Positions 22,314 through 32,243 of a DNA stretch of 64,000 nucleotides are shown in pieces. Made by a program: the position numbers and the translations under genes. The notes under the pieces were generated by a model. It searched no databases and was not told the DNA's origin. It saw only the letters and a list, made by a program, of their open reading frames with translations. Position 1 is the first letter of the stretch; each line of letters opens with the position of its first letter. Source of the DNA: Candidatus Didemnitutus mandela (lineage in GTDB: Bacteria; Verrucomicrobiota; Verrucomicrobiia; Opitutales; Opitutaceae); NCBI GenBank assembly GCA_002591725.1, contig NJAL01000006.1, forward strand, positions 160,735 through 224,734, in the 5' to 3' direction.

Positions 22314-22497
22314 ACAGTCATATGTTGTCCTTAGTTTATTTAAATGTGCAAATTTAAAGATTTTTCCCATTTAATCGATTTTAAAATCGATCCTAAATTG
22401 ATTAATTCTTGTACTATTGGAAAATTTTCGAGTCAAATCATCAAAAAATTCTTGCCTTTTGCTTTACCAAGTAAGTTAAAAATTTTCTATATGGCTT

Positions 22498-22572
22498 GGG
22501 GCGATAGCTCAACGGTAGAGCAGTTGCCTTTTAAGCAATTGGTTCAGGGTTCGAATCCCTGTCGCCCCACCA
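22498..22572 (+). tRNA. tRNA-Lys (anticodon TTT), CCA encoded
   Basis: GGGGCGA/TCGCCCC acceptor, GCTC..GAGC D-arm, GTTGC-CTTTTAA-GCAAT anticodon arm, CAGGGTTCGAATCCCTG T-arm, ACCA end. Confidence 0.97.
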
Positions 22573-23487
22573 AGTTATTTTATAGCCGGCAAAGTTTCAA
22601 TACTGGGTTTTCTGATTTTTATATCCCCTTAAAAATTTAGACAAACTATTTCAGCAATTTATCAAGAAAAGCCTATCAAGACTATCATAAACTAACAAGA
22701 ATCAGCTTAATGGAATCATTTTGCTGGGGACAAGACCGCAATCCGTGAAATGCTCGCCGAAGACCCCAAAACAGATTCAGCTTACAAGATCGTCGACAAA
22801 AGCGGCAACGGCCGGGAAGCTTACAATCTGATCCTCGAAAACAAAACGGATGTTCTCGTGTCCGCCTGCCTTGGACCGGACTAGCAGATTCGATATTTTC
22901 TCCGGATTGAACAAATCGCTAAAAAGCACTCGCTTGCCTCACCTTTTTCGGTTACGCAAGTTCAATAATTAAAAATTACTAGCGAAATAATGAAGGCCGG
23001 GGTCCATAGCTCATAGCTCTGTCCATAAAAACGCCGGGCTGACCGAATTAAAGAAAGGATTGAAGACCATCGCCAACGTCAATAGAGGCATCTACTTCGA
23101 TGTCCAGCGTCGCGTGGCCGCCAACACCCAGCCCCGAAGCCGGATATCAAACTAGCTGGCCGACCACGAGAGGGGAACCCTTTAAGCTCGTTCCCGCCCC
23201 CCCCAAGACCACGGTACCAAGAAAATTGCAAGTTACCAAAAAGCTAGACATCTAGGACGATAGGGTGAAAACAGCCGACAGCCACCACAACCACCGTTTC
23301 AATTTCATAATAAAACATTAAAGTACAAGCTGTTGCCAGCCTAACTCCTTACTCCTTACGTTATGCTCATAACATCGGCCATCGGGCGCATACGTCGCAA
23401 GCGCTTGCAAAATGCACCTTATTCCTTTTCATTCTTGTCTATATTTTTCGCTTTAGCCAAAAACGACGCACGTTTTCCACCGTCTCA

Positions 23488-24060
23488 ATGAAGAAACTTC
23501 CGCGACTCCTCGGTCTTGTTGTCACCGCCAGCGCGATCCTGCTCACGGCGTGCTCAAAAAAACCAACCCGCCCAGCGGTCGAGGCCTTGCAGATGGGCCC
23601 CGGCACGGTCGACCCGAATGCGTTGATCGTACCGGCCAGCGACATCGCGTTTGGTACCGGTACCGGTACCGGGCTGGACGTACGTAGCTACGCGAACTCA
23701 TTTGTCGAAAATCAGAGTGTGCTGGAGCCGATTTACTTTGATTTTAACCGCACTACGATAAAAACCATCGAGCGCACCAAGGTCAAAGCTGCTGCAAAAT
23801 GGCTTCAGCATAACCCGGGCAAGAGGCTCGTCCTCATCGGTCGTTGCGACTGGCGCGGCACGGCGGAATACAACCTCGGCCTGGGTGATCGCCGTGCCAA
23901 TGCCGTTAAAACTTCCCTCCTCTCGATCGCCCCCGATCTGACTCGCATTGAAACTCTATCCAAAGGTTCGACCGAAGCCAAGAAAGGCGGCAGCAAGGCC
24001 AGTTGGGCCAAGGATCGCCGCGTCGACTTTGTCGAACTTAAATACAAATCCCCAAGATGA
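23488..24060 (+). CDS. pal: peptidoglycan-associated (Pal/OmpA-type) lipoprotein
   Basis: lipobox LLTAC; IYFDFNRTTIK, LIGRCDWRGTAEYNLGLGDRRANAVK, OmpA C-terminal domain. Confidence 0.9.
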   Translation: MKKLPRLLGLVVTASAILLTACSKKPTRPAVEALQMGPGTVDPNALIVPASDIAFGTGTGTGLDVRSYANSFVENQSVLEPIYFDFNRTTIKTIERTKVKAAAKWLQHNPGKRLVLIGRCDWRGTAEYNLGLGDRRANAVKTSLLSIAPDLTRIETLSKGSTEAKKGGSKASWAKDRRVDFVELKYKSPR

Positions 24061-24123
24061 CTTTAAAACGAAGGCCCGCGGAATTTTCTGCAGCCTTTTT
24101 AGGGTATTGGGATTCGGGCGGAG

Positions 24124-25503
24124 CTATTTTGGGCTAGTAGCTGCGAGCGATGCGAGTACACGCTCGCTCGTCTCGATGCCTTTCCGCATCACATCCAAAT
24201 CGAAATTCTCGTTAGGAGCATGCAGATTCGAATCGGGCAGGAAAAGACCCATCATAACTGCATCAAGTCCGAGCAATTCCTTTAGGTCGCTGAGCAATCC
24301 CACGCTGCCACCTTCGCGCAAATAGAGAAGAGGTTTTCCCCAGATTTCCGCCGCCTCTTTTTCGAGAGCGCGAAAGCAATTCGCCAACGCAAGAGGCTGG
24401 TTTTTCGGAGTGTTCGAGCGACCCGGCGGAATCACCACGTAAGGCGCCGTGTAATGCTGTTCGGTAATCTTCAGCGTCACGCCTTTTGGGCAGCGTTCAC
24501 GCAGCACAGCAAAGACCATCTCTTTTACGTTATCGGGCTCCTGAATGGGCACCAAACGACAGGTGATTTTTGCGCTAGCCTGGCTTGGAATAACCGTTTT
24601 TGCCCCTTCACCCTGGTAGCCGCCGGAAAAACCATTAAATTCGAGCGTCGGCAAAAAGCGGACCGCCTCAAACGGAGTGTAACCGGGCGGCATGTGAAAG
24701 GCTTTGATGCCAAGGAACTCCCCGTATTTTTTTTCGTCGAGCCCAGCGTCTTTCAATTGATCACGTTCCCACGGTTCCGGTTCCATCACTTTGTCGTAGA
24801 ATCCGGGAATATTCACCCGCCCATCAGACGCGTGCAGCGAAGCGGAGAGCTCCACCAGTGCCTGTAGGGGATTCATCAGCGCGCCACCGTGGATACCGGA
24901 ATGTAGGTCGCTTTTCGGACCGGTGAGTTCGATTTCAAAAGCAATCATTCCGCGCAAGCCGACTGTCACCACCATCTGATCGGGCGCCAGAATGCCGTTG
25001 TCAGACATGTAGATTAGGTCGCCCGCAAGCCGATGTTTGTTCTCCTTAAGGAAGTATTTGAAGTTTTTACTTCCGATCTCCTCCTCGCCTTCTACGACAA
25101 ATGTGATGCGCAACTGCAGCTGGGGATCTTTTTCGAGTAACCGTGCGACCGCCGTGATGTGCACCATCAACGGCCCCTTATTGTCCGCCGTGCCACGACC
25201 AAAGATCAAGTTACCCAGCACGATAGGCTCAAACGGCGGAGTCTGCCACGACTTCAAAGGATCCGGTGGTTGCACGTCGTAGTGGCCGTAGATGATAACG
25301 TGCGGCCAACTCGGATCGACACCCCGTTTGGCCACGATAACCGGATGCAATGCAGTCGGCACCACATCTACCACGAAACCAAGGTTGGTGAACAAGCCAC
25401 GGAGGAATTCCTGTGCACCAATCATGCCGTCCTTGAATTTCGAATCCGCCGACACGCTCGGATGCCGAACATATTCTTTGAGTTTTTCAATGGGATCAAA
25501 CAT
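24124..25503 (-). CDS. M20 family dipeptidase
   Basis: 459 aa; VIIYGHYDVQPPDPL, GRGTADNKGPLMVHI, VVEGEEEIGS, DLHSGIHGGALMNPLQAL, REGGSVGLL. Confidence 0.93.
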   Translation of the reverse strand: MFDPIEKLKEYVRHPSVSADSKFKDGMIGAQEFLRGLFTNLGFVVDVVPTALHPVIVAKRGVDPSWPHVIIYGHYDVQPPDPLKSWQTPPFEPIVLGNLIFGRGTADNKGPLMVHITAVARLLEKDPQLQLRITFVVEGEEEIGSKNFKYFLKENKHRLAGDLIYMSDNGILAPDQMVVTVGLRGMIAFEIELTGPKSDLHSGIHGGALMNPLQALVELSASLHASDGRVNIPGFYDKVMEPEPWERDQLKDAGLDEKKYGEFLGIKAFHMPPGYTPFEAVRFLPTLEFNGFSGGYQGEGAKTVIPSQASAKITCRLVPIQEPDNVKEMVFAVLRERCPKGVTLKITEQHYTAPYVVIPPGRSNTPKNQPLALANCFRALEKEAAEIWGKPLLYLREGGSVGLLSDLKELLGLDAVMMGLFLPDSNLHAPNENFDLDVMRKGIETSERVLASLAATSPK

Positions 25504-25595
25504 GCCATCGAGCTTGCCGTACTTTTCTAATGAGGGCTAGCCCGAAAACTTCCTGCGATGGCGATGGAGCGCTGCGCATTACCGCCACATGTATT

Positions 25596-27143
25596 TCAGT
25601 GTTTGAAGTGCCGAATGCCAGTAAAAACCATCGCTATTCCGCACTCGTCGGCCACGCAAATCGCTCCCTCGTCGAAAAGCGCTCCACCAGGCTGGATCAC
25701 AGCAGTCGCACCCGCATCCGCGGCCGCCAGTAAACCATCGGCAAAGGGAAAGAACGCTTCGCTCGCCACGATGGAGCCCTTTAAGTCAAGTTTCGCCTCA
25801 CCCGCTTTCCAGACAGCGATACGCGAGCTGTCCACGCGCGCCATCTGACCGGCGCCAATCCCCAGAGTCTGCTCACCACGACAATACACGATAGCGTTCG
25901 ACTTGACATGCTTGCAGACCTTCCAGCCGAACAACATCGCGGCCCATTCGTCGGCTGTCGGCTGGCGCTTTGTCACCACGCGAAATTCACGCACATTACC
26001 CAGCGTGCGGTCACCATCCTGCACAAGCACGCCACCCAGCACCGAACGCACCTCATGCAGCGTATCAGTACTAATGCGGTCTTGGGGAACCATCAGGCGC
26101 AAGTTTTTCTTTTTCCCGAAGATTGCTAGCGCTTCGTCGCTAAAACGCGGTGCGATGACAACCTCGGTGAAGATTTCCTTGATCTGTTCGGCGAGACCCT
26201 GGCCGAGCGTCTGGTTTACAACGACAATCCCGCCAAAAGACGCCCGTCGGTCGGTCGCACAGGCTTTGTACCACGCCTCGATTAGCGAATTCGCGCTCGC
26301 CACGCCACACGTGTTCGTATGCTTGAGAATCGCAACGGTCGGCCGCTCGAATTCCCTGATGAGATAAGTCGCCGACGTGATGTCTAAAATGTTGTTATAG
26401 GAGAGCTCCTTCCCCTGAAGCTGACAAAAGTGTTCGTGAAATGTCCCATAGAGCGCTGCTTTCTGGTGTGGATTTTCGCCATAGCGAAGACTCTGCGCTT
26501 TCTTGAGCGAAAGAGAAAAAGTTTCCGGAAAGCCACTAAACATATCGAAGTTAGGTTCTTGACGTTGCGCTCCTAGATAACGCGCAATAGCCGCATCATA
26601 ACTCGCCGTACGTTGAAAAGCTTTCAGCGCAAGCTTTCGCCGCAGCGAATGTAATTCGCTTTCGTTCGCCAGCGCGCCCAGTACGTCATAATAGTCGGCG
26701 AAATCGCACACCACAGTCACACTCTTGTGGTTTTTCGCGGCACTGCGCAACATTGATGGACCGCCAATATCAATGTTTTCGATCAACTCTTCAAACTCGA
26801 TGTCTGGCTTAGCTACCGTCTGTTCGAAGGGGTAAAGGTTTACAACCACCAGCTCGATCAAATCGATGTTATTCGCCTTGGCTTGGAGCAAGTGCTCCCC
26901 TTTGTCACGGCGGCACAACAACCCTCCGTGGATTTTCGGATGGAGCGTTTTCACGCGTCCCTCCATAATTTCCGGAAAACCAGTATACATGCCTACTTCG
27001 TTGACAGGCAATCCGCTTTCTGCGAGCAGCTTCGCCGTGCCTCCCGTCGAGAGCAAAGTAAAACGGTGCTGTTCTACCAGAGCCCGGGCGAAATCTGCCA
27101 GACCACGTTTATCACTAACAGAGAGAAGCGCTAGCCTTGGCAT
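25596..27143 (-). CDS. purH: bifunctional AICAR formyltransferase/IMP cyclohydrolase
   Basis: 515 aa; ALLSVSDKRGLADFARAL, GRVKTLHPKIHGGLLCRRD, IDIGGPSMLRSAAKNH, LRYGENPHQKAALYG, SDAFFPF-like SEAFFPFADGL. Confidence 0.96.
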   Translation of the reverse strand: MPRLALLSVSDKRGLADFARALVEQHRFTLLSTGGTAKLLAESGLPVNEVGMYTGFPEIMEGRVKTLHPKIHGGLLCRRDKGEHLLQAKANNIDLIELVVVNLYPFEQTVAKPDIEFEELIENIDIGGPSMLRSAAKNHKSVTVVCDFADYYDVLGALANESELHSLRRKLALKAFQRTASYDAAIARYLGAQRQEPNFDMFSGFPETFSLSLKKAQSLRYGENPHQKAALYGTFHEHFCQLQGKELSYNNILDITSATYLIREFERPTVAILKHTNTCGVASANSLIEAWYKACATDRRASFGGIVVVNQTLGQGLAEQIKEIFTEVVIAPRFSDEALAIFGKKKNLRLMVPQDRISTDTLHEVRSVLGGVLVQDGDRTLGNVREFRVVTKRQPTADEWAAMLFGWKVCKHVKSNAIVYCRGEQTLGIGAGQMARVDSSRIAVWKAGEAKLDLKGSIVASEAFFPFADGLLAAADAGATAVIQPGGALFDEGAICVADECGIAMVFTGIRHFKH

Positions 27144-27642
27144 GCCAATTTTTTCCAGGGCGATCCGAAGTAACGCAAGTCTGGATTCTATCGCACCAGT
27201 TTTTGTTGCAGAAAAGATTTTTCTGTCATCGTCCCCTTCAGCATCCGAACTGATCGAAATCCCAAAACTGAAGGTTATTTTCGACAGACTGGTGTGTCGT
27301 CAGATCCACAAATTGTCCCAAAAGCATCTCACGCCTTCATCTATCACCTTACGATTTCTAACTATTCCGATCTCGCCGTGACTCTTCTCAATTGCAAATG
27401 GGTGGCCAGCCACAGGAACGGTTCTTAACTCGTCATCGAGGGCGATAAAATTGTTGGAGAAATACCGTATTTTCCTCTCGGAATTTTTATTATAATATCT
27501 ATAATTCACCATTATATGCATGCAAAAACGCGGACCATGCCCGCAGAATCTTTCATAGAATCGACGAATTCGGCCGCCATATCTTGGTTCGAATTCCAGA
27601 GTTTGACATACTTGACATACGCATCTCGCAGCAAACGCTTCC

Positions 27643-29001
27643 ATGCAGCTCACTGATCTCAACTACGAAGGCGGTATTGGCGCAAATTCCATTTACTGCC
27701 GGCTCGGCGATTTTTGCTTCGTTATCGACAGCGGGCTCCACCCCAAGCGTGTCGGCCAACTTGCTGCTCCCAACTTTCGCCCGCTGGAAGGTGTCAAGCT
27801 CGATCTGGTCATCATCACGCACTGCCATCTCGACCACATCGGCTCGCTCCCCCTCCTTTTGAGGGCCCAACCAGGCGTTCCGGTCGTGATGACTCAACCA
27901 AGCCGCATGCTGATCGAACGCATGCTGCACAACTCGGTCAACGTCATGCAACGCGAGCGGAAAGACAAGGGCATCCCCGACTATCCTCTTTATACGCACA
28001 GGGAAGTCGATCGCTGTGTTCCACAACTACAAGACCAAGCGCTCAGTCAGCCAAAAAAACTAACCAGCGTGCGCGATGAAGTCGAACTTATTTTGCATCC
28101 AGCCGGCCACATTCCCGGTGCCGCCGGCGTCGAAATCAAACACCAGGATCGCCGCATCTTTTTCACCGGAGACGTGCTCTTCGAAAATCAGCGCATCCTC
28201 GACCAAGCGAGATTTCCCGTTGGCCCGTTTGATACCCTTATCATGGAAAACACACACGGTGCTTCCCCCAAGATTACCGACCGTTCCCGCTCGCAGGAAA
28301 TGATCCGGCTGGTAGAAACGATCAACGCCACTATCCGCCGCGGTGGTTCCGTCTTGATTCCGGTTTTTGCCCTTGGCCGGATGCAGGAAGTTCTCACAAT
28401 TTTGCACGACGCGAAAAAACTTAACCGCCTTGTCGACGCCCCGGTCTTCGCTTCTGGCCTCGGCATAGATATTTGCGACTACTTCGACAACATCGCCCGC
28501 AAGACCGGCCTCGTGAACTTCGCCCGCACCATTTTGAAGGACCTGAAAGTCTGCAAACCGCCGCGCGAGCTTCTCGCCAACAAAGAGCCGAGCAAAAAAG
28601 GCATTTACGTCGTAAGTTCCGGTATGGTCGTCGAAAACACAGCCTCCTATTTTCTTTCCGCTTCCCTGGCGGGAAACACAAAAAACTCTCTCTGTTTTGT
28701 CGGCTACTGCGATCCCGATACACCCGGCGGCATGGTGTTAGCAGCGCAACACAACAAGGAACTGTTTTTCGCCGCTGCACATTTTAAAACTAATCTACGC
28801 GCCCAGGTAGAGCGCTTCGAATTTTCAGGCCACGCCGATCGCGATACCCTCCTCGACTACGCTGTGGCCGCACAACCGCGCTCGATTGTGCTTACGCACG
28901 GCGAGCCACCGGCACGGGCCTGGTTTGCCGCACAGTTCGCAGAAAAATTGCCGCACGCCAAGGTGCTCGATCCCGTCCCGCTGCAAAGCTACGAAGTCTA
29001 A
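27643..29001 (+). CDS. MBL-fold/beta-CASP metallohydrolase (YSH1/RNA-processing exonuclease-like)
   Basis: 452 aa; ITHCHLDHIGSLPLL, HPAGHIPGAAGVEI, FFTGD, VLIPVFALGRMQEVLTIL, FSGHADRDTLLDY, LTHGEPPARAWFA. Confidence 0.88.
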   Translation: MQLTDLNYEGGIGANSIYCRLGDFCFVIDSGLHPKRVGQLAAPNFRPLEGVKLDLVIITHCHLDHIGSLPLLLRAQPGVPVVMTQPSRMLIERMLHNSVNVMQRERKDKGIPDYPLYTHREVDRCVPQLQDQALSQPKKLTSVRDEVELILHPAGHIPGAAGVEIKHQDRRIFFTGDVLFENQRILDQARFPVGPFDTLIMENTHGASPKITDRSRSQEMIRLVETINATIRRGGSVLIPVFALGRMQEVLTILHDAKKLNRLVDAPVFASGLGIDICDYFDNIARKTGLVNFARTILKDLKVCKPPRELLANKEPSKKGIYVVSSGMVVENTASYFLSASLAGNTKNSLCFVGYCDPDTPGGMVLAAQHNKELFFAAAHFKTNLRAQVERFEFSGHADRDTLLDYAVAAQPRSIVLTHGEPPARAWFAAQFAEKLPHAKVLDPVPLQSYEV

Positions 29002-29013
29002 GGAAGCGGGTAT

Positions 29014-29826
29014 TCAGCACTGCACGACTTCGCGCAGACGATGCACCATAGCAGGGTTGCCGCAAACATACTGGACCAGTGGTGCGTACAGCGTAAATTC
29101 CTTCAGTGGAAACGGAGAAGGTGAGAGATAAAAAACCTCAGCACCTGCTTCCTCGGCAAGTGCCGCGGCTGCAGCCATATCCCATATTTTGTTGTTGTAT
29201 TCGACAACACCGTCCAGAAGCCCGATCGCTGCATAGGCAAGATGCAGGGTGCTGCTGCCCAGCCCGCGGACCTTAAACGACTCGATAATCCGTTTACCAT
29301 CCTCGGCGCGGTTCTTCTGCACAGGAGAGTGAAAGCCCACCAAGCTCACATCGTTCGGCGGCCCCGCATTTACTTTCACCTGGCGCTCCCCATCCCAGAC
29401 GCCGCGTCCAACGCCGCCGTGAATCAAAACTTTACGCGCCATGTCGTAGATAACTCCGTAAACCGGGAAACCGTGCTCGAGCAAAGCAAGGGAAATAGCA
29501 CAGTAGATTATTCCGCTCGCATAATTATTAGTGCCATCGATTGGATCCAGCACCCAGCAAAAGCGCGAAATAACCGGAATCGTAGTATCCAATGGCACCA
29601 GCTCCTCGCTGAAAAATTGATCCTCTGGGGAAAAACTGGCGACCAACGCTTGGATTATGTTCTGAGAAATCTCGATATCCACCGGTGTCACGAGGGTGCC
29701 GTCGTGCTTGATCTCGCTTCGTGCCCGCCCAAATTCCCGGTGAAGCAGCGACGTCTCAGCCAAAACGGCGTTTTTCGCCGCTTCAATTCGCCTTTCGATT
29801 GCTAAGTTATCTCCAACCTTGGTCAT
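29014..29826 (-). CDS. inositol monophosphatase family protein
   Basis: 270 aa; VTPVDIEISQNI, FFSEEL, WVLDPIDGTNNYASGI, IWDMAAAAALAEEAGAEVF. Confidence 0.9.
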   Translation of the reverse strand: MTKVGDNLAIERRIEAAKNAVLAETSLLHREFGRARSEIKHDGTLVTPVDIEISQNIIQALVASFSPEDQFFSEELVPLDTTIPVISRFCWVLDPIDGTNNYASGIIYCAISLALLEHGFPVYGVIYDMARKVLIHGGVGRGVWDGERQVKVNAGPPNDVSLVGFHSPVQKNRAEDGKRIIESFKVRGLGSSTLHLAYAAIGLLDGVVEYNNKIWDMAAAAALAEEAGAEVFYLSPSPFPLKEFTLYAPLVQYVCGNPAMVHRLREVVQC

Positions 29827-31139
29827 TAAACAATTCTTCGCAACAAGTTACCGATTTGCAAATAAAAATTCCGGCACAGCGGGCCTGCCTCACTTGTAAT
29901 CGTAGAGTTTTGGGTCCCTACCAGCGCCGCTCTCCGAGCTGCCCAACGTATCCCCAATCTGATCTTCCAAAGTCCCCGGACAGGTCCACTCCTCCAGATT
30001 TCGTACCCTTTTCCCCATCGGTTCCGTCGAACTTTTTACCGCTCAACTCGGCCATACCGCCGCATCAAGCGAGCCATCACCCGCAAGCCGTTTTCGTTAG
30101 CTTGGCCCCCTTTTTCCACCACGATCATCGCCGCGTCCATTCGCGCCGACTTCCGCGAAAATCTCCTCTGTCCCTCTTTAAAACGCGACTGTCTCTTTAT
30201 GGTTGCTACCAATTGTAAAGCTGCTCAGTAGCTTTTGCATACCCGCCTACAGGTTATCGGGATAACTCAGAATAATTTTCACTGTGCAAGCAGGCTTGGC
30301 ATAAAACGAATAGGTCTTGTTCGTGTCCAGAGAATAGAGCTAATTAGATCGGCATATCTCGTTGAGCAATCCTTCGTTCGGTAAAGACAAGCGACCCATG
30401 CCATTTGCGACTACTGTGTCCTTTTCCCCTATATGCCTTATTATTTTGCGGGAACTCGTAGGAAGGCTATGATGCTTCGGAAAACACTCGGCGGCCCATG
30501 GCTACGTCAGCGTGCACGCGCAGCATCACGGCAGCAATCGGCCTCCCACAACCTCTCGCCAGTCGATAATTTACAGCAATCTGCCAGCAATTCAAAGACC
30601 GCCACAATCGCCCCCCCACTGATATATTACATATATTACATTACTTCGCAATCGACCGGCTGACAGGGCCCGATTCGGCAGCATTGTTTTCGTTCCACCG
30701 GTCGACTCCATCTCCAGGTTAAACAATAATGCCTGTTATAGCGATACACAAGTGAAAGCCGCCTTTATGTCATTGCAATTCCAGTTTTTCACATAACGCT
30801 CGCGGAGGGAAGACGAAAGTCCCGGTGGCCCAGGAAGCACTGGCCAGGAAACCAAGCTTGTCGGTCACACAGCAGCCACCCAGTGTCTCCTCTCGTTTCA
30901 ACTCAGCCGGCGCGCCCTCTAGCTTACTGGCATCGCAAGCGACTGACCAAGCACTCAAGAACCTGGTGTCAAAAGCGTCCAATGGCACTTTAGGACGCTT
31001 TGTTAAAAAACGATCTCCAAAGAAAAACCTGGCTTGAAGGGGGCAGTTTTGTCCAAGACACTCGGCTCCGTGGCACTTTTGCAGAGAAAAACCTCTCCTC
31101 CGCTGCCAGCTAGTCGTATCCGCCAAGCTGATACCTCGT

Positions 31140-32243
31140 CGCCACCGCCTGTATTCAATCGACCGAGGACGGCCGCCAGCCTTCTATTATTTTCGTCGAC
31201 TTACTCAAACATCTGTAACTATTCGAGCAGGTTCTCGATATTCGTAAACCGGACACTAATTAGCCGCAGCGGTCGCCGCTTTGTCCAAACCGTGTGCAAC
31301 AACGGCACGACAAGCGGATAAAACGGCATTTCTAGGGTACTGGCTTCTGTGAAGCTTTTTCAAGAAGACACGTCCTCCATACCGGGGTAGAGCCACCTTG
31401 CTTGGCGGCTATTGTCCGCACCCGTTTTCCGTCCGCGCACACGACGGGCATTGGTTCGTTGATCATGCACTTTACGATAAGCTCGATTTTTACGAAATCA
31501 CCGATATTCTTACCGAGAGTATTTCTGCCGGAAATACGATTTCGCGTACTCCCGCTTCGTCTCGACCCTCACCCAGCGCCATCGCGAAGACGCTGCGCCA
31601 GCCGTCGCCAAAACTTTCTTCCAGTTTCCTTTCGCTGCACAAAAACAAGTTGCACACTCGTTCGATGCCAAGCCCACAGAAGCGCGGTTTGGCCTTCGCC
31701 CCCGATACCCGACAACACCCCGATAGGTAATTCCTAGAGAAACACGCCCTCTTCTCCAGCCGGAACGACGGTGAGTCCTCGCAGCTTGCAGGCTTTGCTC
31801 GCAATCGCCGCGACAATTTTGTTAGTAGTAATTGCAAAGGAGATCGTGATTTGCGTCTCACTTCAGATTCGCTGCTGAAGACCGCGCACGCAGCCAGTAA
31901 CTTTCTCCAGCGCTTTCAACGACAGAACGTAACACCGAGATACTCCTAGTCAATTGAGTGGCGCTGCACAATCGGAGTCAGCGTTTCACAAACATCGAAC
32001 ATCCGTCGCAAAAACTCACCGTAAGAAACAAGGTCGCTTCGCAGCAAAATCAGTTCGGGACAGATCTGCAGCTTTCTTGGCCAGCATCGACGTGTAAACG
32101 CCACACGCCGGCGCTTCGTAGCTCGCCGAGGCAATGATGCTGCGCTCAGATTCCCCACCGTCACCAACTTACCACGCAGCGAGGGACCAAGCAGCTGATC
32201 TATCGATACGGGAAATGTGTCGACATCAAAATGGATAATGGTG
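31140..32243 (-). pseudogene. dinB: Y-family DNA polymerase (DinB/Pol IV), decayed
   Basis: HFDVDTFPVSIDQLLGPSLRGKLVTVG; CGVYTSMLAKKA; CPELILLRSDLVSYGEFLRRMFDVCETLTPIVQRHSID; GLQQRI*SETQITISFAITTNKIVAAIASKACK; RGLTVVPAGEEGVFL; FYPLVVPLLHTVWTKRRPLRLISVRFTNIENLLEQLQMFE; frames alternate. Confidence 0.8.

Noticed and set aside
23652-23674. GGTACCGGTACCGGTACCGG repeat
   Set aside because: Lies in frame inside the Pal-type gene encoding GTGTGTG; ordinary coding microrepeat
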